Below, piece by piece: positions 20,527 through 28,516 of a DNA stretch of 64,000 nucleotides; the stretch's first letter is position 1, and every line of letters begins with the position of its first letter. The stretch lies in NCBI RefSeq assembly GCF_017743935.1, contig NZ_JAGHRE010000003.1, forward strand, positions 248,001 to 312,000, given 5' to 3'. This stretch comes from Tropicibacter sp. R16_0. Lineage in GTDB: Bacteria; Pseudomonadota; Alphaproteobacteria; Rhodobacterales; Rhodobacteraceae. Both the position numbers and the translations under genes were made by a program. The notes beneath the pieces are model-generated. The model saw only the letters and a list, made by a program, of their open reading frames with translations. It searched no databases and was not told where the DNA came from.

Positions 20527-20540
20527 TTGATCTGGATCAA
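20527..20540. promoter_or_regulatory. Perfect FNR/FnrL box between ctaD and the HIT gene
   Basis: TTGATCTGGATCAA matches the FNR consensus TTGAT-N4-ATCAA exactly. It lies 104 bp upstream of ctaD and 156 bp upstream of the divergent HIT gene. FnrL in Rhodobacteraceae adjusts respiratory genes to low oxygen; control of this aa3 oxidase by FnrL is the natural inference. Confidence 0.85.
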
Positions 20541-20695
20541 GATAAATAGCCGCACCCCCCTTGAACAAAAGGCGCAAATGCCGCCGCCAGGCGCCGTTTC
20601 CAGGGGCGCAGGCGAACCGGCTTTCCCTTTGTCGGGTTGACCTTGGATCGCCGGGGGCGCAACAAACAGGACAGTCGCAGCATTTGAGGTCACCC

Positions 20696-21112
20696 ATGAC
20701 ATACGATCCTGACAATATCTTTGCAAAGATCCTGCGCGAAGAGATCCCCTCGAACCGGGTTTACGAAGACGATGAAACCTTGGCGTTCATGGATATCATG
20801 CCGCGGGCCGATGGGCATCTGCTGGTGATCCCAAAAACACCTTGCCGCAACGTGTTGGATGCCACCCCCGAGCAGCTCTCGGCCGTCATTGCCACCGTGC
20901 AAAAGCTCAGCCGGGCAGTGACGGAGGCATTTGATGCGGACGGGGTGACCATTCAGCAGTTCAATGAGGCTGCTGGCGGCCAAGAGGTGTTTCACCTGCA
21001 TTTCCACGTCTTGCCACGGCATGAAGGCGTTTCCGTTCGCGCACCGGGCAAGATGGGCGATTTCGACCTCATTGCCGAGCATGCCGACAAGATCAGGGCC
21101 GTTCTGAGCTGA
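20696..21112 (+). CDS. HIT-family nucleotide-binding protein
   Basis: 138 residues. The histidine triad is HLHFHVLP near residue 98-105, preceded by QQFNEAAGGQEVFH. The N-terminus carries FAKILREEIPSNRVYEDD and the central part VIPKTPCRNVLDATPEQL. Family members hydrolyse nucleoside phosphoramidates or dinucleotides. GAGG lies 6 bases before the ATG; longer in-frame starts would run into the shared promoter. Divergent from ctaD. The physiological substrate is unknown. Confidence 0.93.
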   Translation: MTYDPDNIFAKILREEIPSNRVYEDDETLAFMDIMPRADGHLLVIPKTPCRNVLDATPEQLSAVIATVQKLSRAVTEAFDADGVTIQQFNEAAGGQEVFHLHFHVLPRHEGVSVRAPGKMGDFDLIAEHADKIRAVLS

Positions 21113-21168
21113 ATTCGCTCGGCGTGAACTACGCTCCAGTCTCGTAACGTCGAAGCGGACAAAAAATT

Positions 21169-21196
21169 GCCGCCCCGAGATGGGAATCGGGGCGGC
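21169..21196 (-). terminator. Orphan intrinsic terminator on the minus strand
   Basis: GCCGCCCCGA and TCGGGGCGGC (10-bp stem, 8-base loop). On the minus strand the stem is followed by AATTTTTTG, a good U-tract; on the plus strand no U-tract follows. No minus-strand gene ends here, so it implies a minus-strand transcript starting between 21197 and about 21360. Confidence 0.7.
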
Positions 21197-21296
21197 AGAT
21201 CGATCTGAAATGGCAAAAACGAACCGAAGTTCGCCTTCGCCGATTTTCTGAAATGTACCACTCACTCACAGAACGGCGTATTCTGTGTGCATCAGA

Positions 21297-21364
21297 CGCG
21301 GTACCGCGACATGACCCATATGGGTTAATTGTGCCGTTTGATTGACAATTTTGGCTGGAATTGT
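21297..21364. promoter_or_regulatory. Palindrome cluster upstream of the LuxR-HTH fusion gene
   Basis: Three inverted repeats lie in 68 bp: CGCGGTACCGCG (21297-21308), ACCCATATGGGT (21314-21325), and ACAATT/AATTGT arms around 8 bases (21345-21364). The last overlaps a TTGACA that could be a -35 element for the downstream gene, so it is a candidate operator, perhaps for the HTH protein itself. Between 21113 and 21429 I see no protein gene other than a possible 17-codon frame on the minus strand. Confidence 0.5.
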
Positions 21365-21429
21365 TGGCGTGCTCACCTAGTTTGGGTGCAAAGGATTTCT
21401 TGGTCCAACAACCAGACGCAGGGACAACT

Positions 21430-23148
21430 TTGAAGCACACGGGCGAGATCACTCGGGATCAGGTCATCGCAGCCATCTATGAAACGGTGCTGCGACCCGA
21501 ACTCTATGAGGCCGTCATGGAGGCCTGGGAGGATCATATCACCCAGATTCTGAGTGAACCCGAAGTGGCCTTGCACCTGGACGGTCGCGATGCTCAGGGT
21601 GGGATGGAGATTGATCCCGAGTTGCAGGCTCATTTTGCCCGTGCGCACGACATTCTGAATCAGATCGGCCGCAAGGTGCCAAAGACAGCGCTGCAGGACC
21701 GGATTGCAGCCGTTGATGGTTTTGCGGTGTTGGCCACGCCGGATGGGCGCATAGTGGCGCAAGGTAAGGGAACCGGTAAGTTTCTGAAACAATCGACAAG
21801 GCTCGACGCTTTGAACGATCGATTGACAGCTGGGTCGGTCAGCATGCTCGACGATTTGCAGCGCGCGGCGCAGGGGGGCAGCGACGGCTCGGATGCGGCG
21901 GTGCTGACAACAGATTCCAATCCCCGACATTTGATTGCACGGATTGCTGAAGACAACGGTGAGCTGCGTTTGGTGATCGAAGGGTTGGACTATCGCTGGA
22001 CTGGGGAGGCCGAGCAATTGCTTGTCACCTCGTTTGGTTTGTCCCGTGCCGAAGTCGAAGTGGTTCGGAACTTGATGGCCGGGCGCAGCCTCAGGGAAAT
22101 GGCCGCTCTGTCCGAACGGTCCGAGCACACCGTGCGCAACCAAGCCAAATCTGTGCTGGCAAAGACAGGGGCGCCGGGGCAGGTGGACCTGATCAGACTG
22201 GTGGCCTTTCTCGTCGGCAACGAAGGTCCAAGCATGGCCGATCACCCGGGCGCTGTGGAGCTTCAAGGTGAGCTTCGGTCCATGGAGACCGGCTTGCAGA
22301 TGCAGTTCTTTCAGTGCGGAGATCCTGATGGATATCCGGTGATCTATCTGCACGGGATGCTGGATGGGATGGCGCCGCTCCATTATTTGCAGACCCAGGG
22401 TCTGTTACGTGGCTATCGCGTGATTGCGCCGGTCAGGCCCGGCTATGGCCAGTCCGAAACAGTCGGCAGCCCCGAGGAGGCGTTGAACTCTGGCGTGGCC
22501 CATGTCAGCGAATTGATTTCCCACATGGGGCTGAAGCAGCCCGTTATCCTAGGTCATATGGCTGGGGCGTTGCACGGTCATGTGGCTTGCAACACTTTGC
22601 AGGGACGCGTGCGCGGGATGGTCGCGGTTGCCGGGGGCGGGCCTGTGCTGCGGATGAAGCAGATCTCGAAAATGGCTCCACGCCAACGGGTTATGGCCTA
22701 TACCGCGCGGTTTGCGCCCGCCTTGCTTCCGTTCTTTGTACGCGCGGGTATTGCTTTGGTCGACAGTGACGATGTGCCCAAGTTCATGGACACCCTGTAC
22801 AAACCCGGCAGCCATGAACGGAACGTGGTCGATCGCCTGGGTTTGGCCGAGCTGATGTATGCGGGATATCGCTTTGCGGCGCAGGCGGGCGCGGCGGGGT
22901 TCACGGCGGATGGCCATTTGATGGTGCGCAACTGGTTGCCGATGATCCAAGGGACGACCAGGCCAATTTACCACCTGCATGGAGAGTTGGACCCGGTCAT
23001 TCCGGCCTGTGCCACGCAACAGTTCGTCAGCGGGTATGACAACATGTCAATTCGTCTGTTTCCGGACACAGGCCAGTTCCTGATCTACGAACGCCCCGAA
23101 GCGGTTTTGACTGCAATTGATGATCTGGCGATGCTCGGTGCTGGCTGA
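21430..23148 (+). CDS. LuxR-type HTH fused to a degenerate alpha/beta-hydrolase domain
   Basis: 572 residues from TTG 21430, which has AGGGA five bases upstream; a TTG at 21361 lies inside a palindrome and is less likely. Order: an N-terminal helical/PAS-like region (about 1-190), a LuxR-type HTH (about 200-260: FGLSRAEVEVVRNLMAGRSLREMAALSERSEHTVRNQAKSVLAKTG), then an alpha/beta-hydrolase fold (YLHGMLDGMAPLHYL onward). The nucleophile elbow reads GHMAGA with Met at residue 377 in place of Ser. The usual catalytic His is Gln (DTGQFL, residue 549), while the Asp in HGELDPV (521) remains. Hydrolysis is therefore unlikely. A ligand-sensing transcription factor is the best inference; the ligand is unknown. 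Confidence 0.82.
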   Translation: MKHTGEITRDQVIAAIYETVLRPELYEAVMEAWEDHITQILSEPEVALHLDGRDAQGGMEIDPELQAHFARAHDILNQIGRKVPKTALQDRIAAVDGFAVLATPDGRIVAQGKGTGKFLKQSTRLDALNDRLTAGSVSMLDDLQRAAQGGSDGSDAAVLTTDSNPRHLIARIAEDNGELRLVIEGLDYRWTGEAEQLLVTSFGLSRAEVEVVRNLMAGRSLREMAALSERSEHTVRNQAKSVLAKTGAPGQVDLIRLVAFLVGNEGPSMADHPGAVELQGELRSMETGLQMQFFQCGDPDGYPVIYLHGMLDGMAPLHYLQTQGLLRGYRVIAPVRPGYGQSETVGSPEEALNSGVAHVSELISHMGLKQPVILGHMAGALHGHVACNTLQGRVRGMVAVAGGGPVLRMKQISKMAPRQRVMAYTARFAPALLPFFVRAGIALVDSDDVPKFMDTLYKPGSHERNVVDRLGLAELMYAGYRFAAQAGAAGFTADGHLMVRNWLPMIQGTTRPIYHLHGELDPVIPACATQQFVSGYDNMSIRLFPDTGQFLIYERPEAVLTAIDDLAMLGAG

Positions 23149-23192
23149 TCAAAGGCATTGTTTGCGGCGGGAACTGTTGCTGCGAGACGCCG

Positions 23193-23846
23193 TTAGCTAT
23201 CGCTTGCAAACACTTGATCAAAGGTCCGTTTGAGAGCCAGGTCCACGTCATCCATGGTCACCGGAAGCCCCAGGTCCACCAAAGATGTTACCCCGTGTTC
23301 TGCAATCCCACAAGGCACGATGCCGCCAAAGTGGTCCAGGTCGGGCTCTACATTGATCGAGATGCCGTGAAAGCTGACCCATTTGCGCAGGCGAATGCCG
23401 ATCGCGGCGATCTTGTCTTCGGCCCGGGCACCTGATGCGGTCAACGGCTTGTCGTCGCGTTCAACCCAAACGCCAACGCGCCCTTCGCGAATCTCGCCGC
23501 GCACGTTGAACTCGGCCAATGCGGCAATCACCCATGTTTCGAGCTGTTCGACGAACTTGCGCACGTCGCGGCCACGTTTGCCCACATCCAACATCACATA
23601 GACCACACGCTGGCCTGGCCCGTGATAGGTGTATTGCCCGCCACGTTTGCTGGTATGTACTTCGAACCGGTCCGGATCGGTCAGATCCGCGGGCTTGGCC
23701 GACGTGCCTGCGGTGTACAAAGGCGGATGCTCGACCAGCCAGATGCATTCATCCGCTGTTCCCGCCGCAATCTGGGCTGCGCGGTCCTCCATGAATGCGA
23801 CCGCCTCGGGGTAGGCGACCAGCTTATCTGATGTGATCCATTCCAT
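23193..23846 (-). CDS. lipB: Octanoyl-[ACP]:protein N-octanoyltransferase
   Basis: 217 residues. It transfers octanoyl from acyl carrier protein to lipoyl domains of 2-oxoacid dehydrogenases and GcvH, before LipA inserts sulfur. Signature stretches are [40 protein letters not shown], the catalytic Lys in [24 protein letters not shown] and the catalytic Cys in GIVPCGI. Length is typical. It stands alone on the minus strand, followed in the other direction by a DsbA-like gene. LipA is not in the window. Confidence 0.96.
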   Translation of the reverse strand: MEWITSDKLVAYPEAVAFMEDRAAQIAAGTADECIWLVEHPPLYTAGTSAKPADLTDPDRFEVHTSKRGGQYTYHGPGQRVVYVMLDVGKRGRDVRKFVEQLETWVIAALAEFNVRGEIREGRVGVWVERDDKPLTASGARAEDKIAAIGIRLRKWVSFHGISINVEPDLDHFGGIVPCGIAEHGVTSLVDLGLPVTMDDVDLALKRTFDQVFASDS

Positions 23847-23888
23847 GGCGTGCTCTATAGGTGTCTGTGCGGGGCAGGGAAAGAGGCC

Positions 23889-24548
23889 TCAGGCCGCTTC
23901 TTCCACGCAGCGTCGCAACAGTTGCTCGTAGGTGTCGGCGCCCTGGGCCCCGGTCACCAGGTATTTGCCACCAAACACCATCGAAGGCACGCCCGAGATC
24001 CCTCGGCTGGTCCAGAAACCTTGCTTTTCACGCACCTGCTGCTGTCGCTCGCCACTGTCGAGCACCTGTGTGGCGGACTCACGGTCCAAGCCGACAGACT
24101 GGGCCACATCGGCAAGAACGTGTGCGTCGGACACGTCGCGGCCATGGGTGAAATACGCCTCGAACAGCGCCATCTTCAAAGGATGCTGTAGTTGCTGTTC
24201 TTCGGCCCAATCCAACAATTGATGGGCCTTGAAGGTGTTCACCATCCGGCTGTCGTCGGTGAAGCTGAAGGTAAAGCCCAGTTCAGCCCCAAGTGCGCTC
24301 AACCGGTCACGGGCCTGCTGGCTCTGCTCGGCGGTTGTGCCGTATTTCTCGGTGATGTGTTCGCGCAGGTTTTGACCTTCGGGGGGCATGGATGGGTTCA
24401 ATTCAAAGGGATGCCAACGCAGGTTGGCCAGAAACCCCGTGCGCGTCAGCGCCTGATCCAATTGTCGAAAGCCGACGATGCACCAAGGACAGACTACATC
24501 TGATACGATATCGACCTGAACGATGGCGCGGGTCGGGTCGCTGGGCAT
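23889..24548 (-). CDS. DsbA-family thioredoxin-fold oxidoreductase (FrnE-like)
   Basis: 219 residues. The thioredoxin-like active site is VVCPWCIVG near residue 20, with a helical insertion domain (TAEQSQQARDRLSALGAELGFTF, NTFKAHQLLDWAEEQQLQHPLKMALFEAYFTHGRDVSD). The cis-proline loop is GISGVPSMVFGGKYLVTGAQ. No signal peptide, so it acts in the cytosol, like the FrnE group of 2-hydroxychromene isomerase/DsbA-like proteins. AGGA eight bases upstream supports ATG 24548 over the earlier in-frame ATG. Substrate unknown. Confidence 0.88.
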   Translation of the reverse strand: MPSDPTRAIVQVDIVSDVVCPWCIVGFRQLDQALTRTGFLANLRWHPFELNPSMPPEGQNLREHITEKYGTTAEQSQQARDRLSALGAELGFTFSFTDDSRMVNTFKAHQLLDWAEEQQLQHPLKMALFEAYFTHGRDVSDAHVLADVAQSVGLDRESATQVLDSGERQQQVREKQGFWTSRGISGVPSMVFGGKYLVTGAQGADTYEQLLRRCVEEAA

Positions 24549-24760
24549 TTTAATCGTCCTTGTTTTGCTGTCCCACCAAGGTGCGTGTCTTGCGCGCGAA
24601 TTCAAGGGGCAGGCGTGCATCGAGCCGAAATCCGTGCGCCAGAATGTCAAAGGATATCCTCAAGCAGATACCGAGCAGCGAGCATTGAAATTTTCTGTGA
24701 TTTCCCTCTTCACAACGGCAGCGCTTCACGTTAGACCCCGGCCCACCAAGCCTAGACAGT

Positions 24761-24847
24761 GCGGTCGTGGCGGAATTGGTAGACGCGCAGCGTTGAGGTC
24801 GCTGTGGGGTAACACCCGTGGAAGTTCGAGTCTTCTCGACCGCACCA
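24761..24847 (+). tRNA. tRNA-Leu (anticodon GAG)
   Basis: Acceptor strands GCGGTCG/CGACCGC pair over 7 bp, followed by discriminator A and an encoded CCA. The D-arm contains AATTGGTAGACGC, the anticodon loop is TTGAGGT with GAG, a class II long variable arm is present (GTGGGGTAACACCCGTG), and the T-loop is TTCGAGT. It reads CUC/CUU leucine codons. Confidence 0.96.
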
Positions 24848-25224
24848 AGGCATGAGCCAAAACGGGCGCAGGGGCGCTTGGCGGCTCAGGCCACTTCATT
24901 TGATACTGTAGTGACGTCCATTGTGCGCACGAATGCGCTGGCGACAGGACATTGTATTGCGCATGTCGTTGTTCGGCAGGGGCCACATTGGCCGATGGGC
25001 GAGTCCTTCATCCCGCGTAGGCCAAGGAAGCCAACGCCACGTGATCGGTTTCCGACCGAGGTGGGCGCCCGTGTAATTCTGTCTAACGAAAGCGCGGAAA
25101 TGATCGCGAATTGGCGCGATTTATTCAAAACTGGTTGATTGGGTTGAAAAACAAGGGCAACATTCGCGCATAAGCAATTCTTTCTATGAACGCCAATAAT
25201 CCAATTTTTTTAAGTGAGATCGCT
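24848..25224. other. Gap between tRNA-Leu and the RTX gene, no gene recognised
   Basis: Short open frames occur on both strands but none has a convincing ribosome site or recognisable protein sequence. The plus-strand one runs out of the tRNA itself. The stretch becomes AT-richer toward the RTX gene (from about 25130) and presumably contains its promoter. I see no integrase or attachment repeat beside the tRNA. Confidence 0.4.
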
Positions 25225-26700
25225 ATGGCAGGTTATGAATTTACGAGCGGTAATGACACGCTCATCGGAACAACTGAAAACGACCAGTTCTTTTTGTTTG
25301 GTGGCCGCACAGGTGGGATGGACAGTATTGATGGGCTTGGTGGTATCGACAGGCTTGAAACTGAGCTTTTTCAAGGCAATGTCGCAATCGATCTTGAAGC
25401 GGGTTTTGGTGCCGTTGAGCTGGGCATTGCACCAGGTGATTGGGTTCCCGGAGGTGTTGGAACTTCTTTTGCAATAGCTGGGGTCGAAGAGGTCAGCGTC
25501 GTCAATTTCGACAATCGTGGACTGATCCGCGGGGATGCGCAGGACAATCGTCTGAATTTGGAATTTGGGCAGGGTGAAATCTACGGCGGTGCCGGAAATG
25601 ACAGGATCACCAGTTATGGCGGAGACATCAATCTGTTCGGAGGAGCGGGCGACGATCGCCTTTTTGCGATCAACGGAGCATCAAGCGGCCCGGTTTTTGT
25701 CAGCGGCGGTCCGGGCACGGACACCTTTGCCACAGATCCGAACGACCAGGGTATCGAACTCCGCAATCTGACCGTTAGCGAAGTCGCGAACGGTTTGCTT
25801 CTGTCGTCGGGCGGAAATCAATACACTCTGCAGAATGACGTGGAGTTTCTGGAACTGGAAAGCAGCCGACCGACGATCTTGAGTTATGCCGAGCTGCAGG
25901 CGATGGTCCCCCGAACGATCACTGGCACTGACGCAAATGAGGTTCTCTTCGGTACGGATGGTTTGGACCAGATCTCTGCACTTGGCGGCAACGACTGGAT
26001 CCTGGGAAGCCTCGGAAATGACACTCTGGACGGCGGCGATGGTTGGGATTTTGCCAGCTATGCCAACATCACCACCTCGGGCATTCGATTTTTGCAGAGC
26101 GCTGCGGGCACAACTGTCATGAACAGATACGCACCCGGAGGTGTGCAGTTCAAGGATGAGTTGCGCAGCATCGAGGCAATCACCGGCACCAGCCAAATTG
26201 ATACATTTAACAGCACCGACGAGTTTTATTTCCGGGGCCTCGGCTCGCGAGATTTTGCAAAAATGCACGCTGGCACCGGGTTCTTTGACGGCGGTGCCGG
26301 CCAAGACGTTTTGGATTACACTGACTCGACCGACGGAATTCACGTGTCGCTTTTGCGTGGCCGTGGATGGGAAGGTGACGCCGCGGGCGATCGCTTTCGC
26401 AATGTGGAGCGCATCGACAGTGGGAGCGGCGATGATACGTTGATCGGTGACCGCGGGGCAAATGCCCTCTACGGAGCTCATGGTGATGACACATTAACCG
26501 GTGCAGCCGGCGATGATTATCTCAATGGCGGCGCGGGGCAGGATACGGCCGTATATTTCTACGATCGCGACCATTATGAAGTCACCGGAAATTCCAGTTA
26601 TGCCGTGGTCAAGTACATCGGACCTGGCGTTGGCGACGGCACGGACATCTTAGGAAATGTGGATGTCCTTCGATTTGCCGATGGTGACTTTATCCTTTGA
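25225..26700 (+). CDS. RTX-type (haemolysin-like) calcium-binding repeat protein
   Basis: 491 residues from ATG 25225 (AAGTGAGA six bases upstream); the earlier ATG 25186 has no ribosome site. No Sec signal peptide. Acidic Gly/Asp nonapeptide repeats of GGxGxDxLx type occur in separated groups: IYGGAGNDRI and LFGGAGDDRL near 130-155, LGGNDWILGSLGNDTLDGGDGWD near 265-285, and a dense C-terminal block (SGSGDDTLIGDRGANALYGAHGDDTLTGAAGDDYLNGGAGQD). It ends in VDVLRFADGDFIL, a typical uncleaved type I secretion tail. Likely secreted and calcium-folded; no catalytic domain recognised. The transporter is not in the window. Confidence 0.85.
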   Translation: MAGYEFTSGNDTLIGTTENDQFFLFGGRTGGMDSIDGLGGIDRLETELFQGNVAIDLEAGFGAVELGIAPGDWVPGGVGTSFAIAGVEEVSVVNFDNRGLIRGDAQDNRLNLEFGQGEIYGGAGNDRITSYGGDINLFGGAGDDRLFAINGASSGPVFVSGGPGTDTFATDPNDQGIELRNLTVSEVANGLLLSSGGNQYTLQNDVEFLELESSRPTILSYAELQAMVPRTITGTDANEVLFGTDGLDQISALGGNDWILGSLGNDTLDGGDGWDFASYANITTSGIRFLQSAAGTTVMNRYAPGGVQFKDELRSIEAITGTSQIDTFNSTDEFYFRGLGSRDFAKMHAGTGFFDGGAGQDVLDYTDSTDGIHVSLLRGRGWEGDAAGDRFRNVERIDSGSGDDTLIGDRGANALYGAHGDDTLTGAAGDDYLNGGAGQDTAVYFYDRDHYEVTGNSSYAVVKYIGPGVGDGTDILGNVDVLRFADGDFIL

Positions 26701-27056
26701 AGCAGTCGGTTCGGGGGAAACGCACGCAAATTGGCAACTGCATGTCTTGGAACGCCTGAGACGTTCGGTCGCCAATCTGCTGACACTAAGACACCAAGCC
26801 TTCATACTCGAAACGCGGCGATGCACGCGCGCCGACGCCTGACTTGTCCGCTGCCATTTGTTGGCTGTGACTGATACGCGGTTTCCATCGATTGCCCTGC
26901 TGTGTGCGTACGCAAGCAGCCCAAAGGAACCACCCGTGTGGGCAGGCTCTGTTGCATATTCACGCTGCATCCTGGTCGTGGGGTACAAGAACCCTTTGGG
27001 CAGAGCAGGCGGGTTTGGTATACCAATCTCTGAACAGCGATTTTGTTTTGGGAAAG
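26701..27056. other. Gap between the RTX gene and tRNA-Tyr, no gene recognised
   Basis: No reading frame with a plausible start and recognisable product was found on either strand. The short frames overlap one another and run into the tRNA-Tyr. A GGCTCTGTTGCA string near 26943 is reminiscent of some insertion-sequence ends, but no partner end or transposase is present. Confidence 0.4.
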
Positions 27057-27140
27057 TGGTGGGCGACCCTGGAATCGAACCAGGCGTGCGTCTCCGCGAG
27101 GGAGTTACAGTCCCCTGCCACACCTTGCGGCCTGTCGCCC
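27057..27140 (-). tRNA. tRNA-Tyr (anticodon GTA)
   Basis: On the minus strand GGGCGAC/GTCGCCC acceptor arms pair, with discriminator A and an encoded CCA at 27057-27060. The anticodon arm is GGGGA-CTGTAAC-TCCCT, giving anticodon GTA. A long variable arm, typical of bacterial tRNA-Tyr, and the T-arm CCTGG-TTCGATT-CCAGG are present. Confidence 0.96.
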
Positions 27141-27256
27141 ACTTTCAGGCGTTGCGCCTGCTGTGGAGGCGTGATTACAAGCACCCCAAAGGAGCGTCAA
27201 CAGGAAAATATCACCTTGGCGCAGGAAACTGAATTCAAGGCCCGGAGGCCGGTCAA

Positions 27257-28030
27257 ATGAAGAAACCCAAATGGGTCGTTGAAAAGGAACAGGCGCGCAA
27301 GGCAGCGGGGTCCGAGACTGTGTGGCTGTTTGGATTGCATGCCGTCAGAGATGCGCTTTTGAACCCGAAACGCGAAAAATTGCGCTTGATCGTGACCAAA
27401 AACGCCTCTGACAAGTTGGCCGATGCCATTGCTCAGGGCGGGATCGAGCCCGAGGTGGTCGATCCGCGCAAATTCTCTGCTCCGATCGATTCCGGCTCGG
27501 TACACCAGGGGGCCGCGATGGAGGTGAAGCCGCTGAACTGGGGCAGCCTGTCGGAAAACTGCATCGGAGCAGAATCGCCGCGCGTGATTCTGTTGGACCG
27601 GGTCACTGATCCGCACAATGTGGGCGCCATTCTGCGCTCGGCCGAAGTTCTGGGAGCCAGCGCCGTCATCGGAACGCGGCATCACTCGGCACCCGAGACA
27701 GGCGCACTGGCCAAGACTGCCAGCGGCGCGTTGGAGCGCCAGCCCTATCTGCGCATGCGCAACCTGGCCGACACCATTGTTGAGCTGCAACGGATGGGGT
27801 TTCTGGTGCTGGGGCTGGATGGCGAGGCCGACGACACGATTGAAACCGCTTTGGACGGGCGCCGGGATCACCCGGTGGCACTTGTTCTTGGGGCCGAGGG
27901 GCCAGGATTGCGGCAAAAAACCAAGGAAACCGTGGATCAGTTGGTGAAAATTGATGCCGCAGGCGGATTTGGCTCGCTCAACGTCTCAAATGCGGCGGCG
28001 ATTGCCCTATATGCATCCAAGGCCCACTGA
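27257..28030 (+). CDS. rlmB: 23S rRNA 2'-O-ribose methyltransferase, TrmH/SpoU family (RlmB-like)
   Basis: 257 residues. An N-terminal substrate-binding domain (VWLFGLHAVRDALLNPKREKLRLIVTKNA) is followed by a SpoU methyltransferase with a trefoil knot. The three SpoU motifs are visible: LLDRVTDPHNVGAILRSAEVLGASAVI, ALVLGAEGPGLRQKT and DAAGGFGSLNVSNAAAIALYA. RlmB methylates G2251 of 23S rRNA (E. coli numbering) with SAM. The exact nucleotide target is inferred from overall family similarity. It follows tRNA-Tyr and precedes the zinc-ribbon gene by 40 bp. Confidence 0.9.
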   Translation: MKKPKWVVEKEQARKAAGSETVWLFGLHAVRDALLNPKREKLRLIVTKNASDKLADAIAQGGIEPEVVDPRKFSAPIDSGSVHQGAAMEVKPLNWGSLSENCIGAESPRVILLDRVTDPHNVGAILRSAEVLGASAVIGTRHHSAPETGALAKTASGALERQPYLRMRNLADTIVELQRMGFLVLGLDGEADDTIETALDGRRDHPVALVLGAEGPGLRQKTKETVDQLVKIDAAGGFGSLNVSNAAAIALYASKAH

Positions 28031-28070
28031 ACAGGCCGCTTAACACAAGCCCGTTTGACAGGAGGCAGCC

Positions 28071-28394
28071 ATTTCTCATCCGACCAAGATTGCAACCTGC
28101 AGCTACTGTGGGACACGGGCGGCGCTGGTGCTGCGCCAGGATGGCCGACACGAGCTGAGCTGTTCTGCCTGTGGCGCGCCCTTGCACGATCTCAAGATGC
28201 TGCGTCAGGCCAAACCGGATGCGGCCGTCAGCCATCTGCCCAAACCCAAGGCCAAGAAACCCAAAAAGGCCAAGGGCAAGTCGGATTGGCACGAGAAGCC
28301 GCGCAGCAAACCGAAGAAGGTGAAAAAGCGCAAAGGTCTGATGAGCCGCTTTCTGGACGAAGCCTGGGATGCGGTCGAGGACATCTTCGACTGA
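28071..28394 (+). CDS. Small zinc-ribbon protein with basic tail, apparent ATT start
   Basis: 107 residues if translation starts at ATT 28071. A perfect AGGAGG lies at 28060-28065, five bases upstream, and an in-frame stop at 28056 excludes anything longer. The only later starts (ATT 28089, CTG 28125, GTG 28128) have no ribosome site, and the last two lose the first cysteine pair. The protein has CSYC (about 10-13) and CSAC (about 34-37) knuckles, then a Lys/Pro-rich stretch and an acidic end (FLDEAWDAVEDIFD). Two CxxC pairs predict one zinc. The basic tail suggests nucleic acid binding; function unknown. The ATT could also be a sequencing error for ATG. Confidence 0.75.
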   Translation: MSHPTKIATCSYCGTRAALVLRQDGRHELSCSACGAPLHDLKMLRQAKPDAAVSHLPKPKAKKPKKAKGKSDWHEKPRSKPKKVKKRKGLMSRFLDEAWDAVEDIFD

Positions 28395-28516
28395 GGTCCT
28401 GATCACAGCGTCGAGAACCATATGACACGGTCTGATCACAACCCTGTCAGGGGGGCTTGGCTCGGCGGCGCGTTAAGGTCATTTTATGCAGCACATACAT
28501 GACCAAATGGACTGAA

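Noticed and set aside
21361-21429. Longer start (TTG 21361) for the LuxR-HTH fusion protein
   Set aside because: That codon lies inside a palindrome overlapping the promoter and has no ribosome site, while TTG 21430 has AGGGA five bases upstream.
24818-25138. 106-codon frame after tRNA-Leu and an 80-codon frame opposite it
   Set aside because: The first begins inside the tRNA gene. Neither has a ribosome site or a sensible protein composition.
26938-26960. GGCTCTGTTGCA string as an insertion-sequence end
   Set aside because: No inverted partner, no target duplication and no transposase remnant was found nearby.
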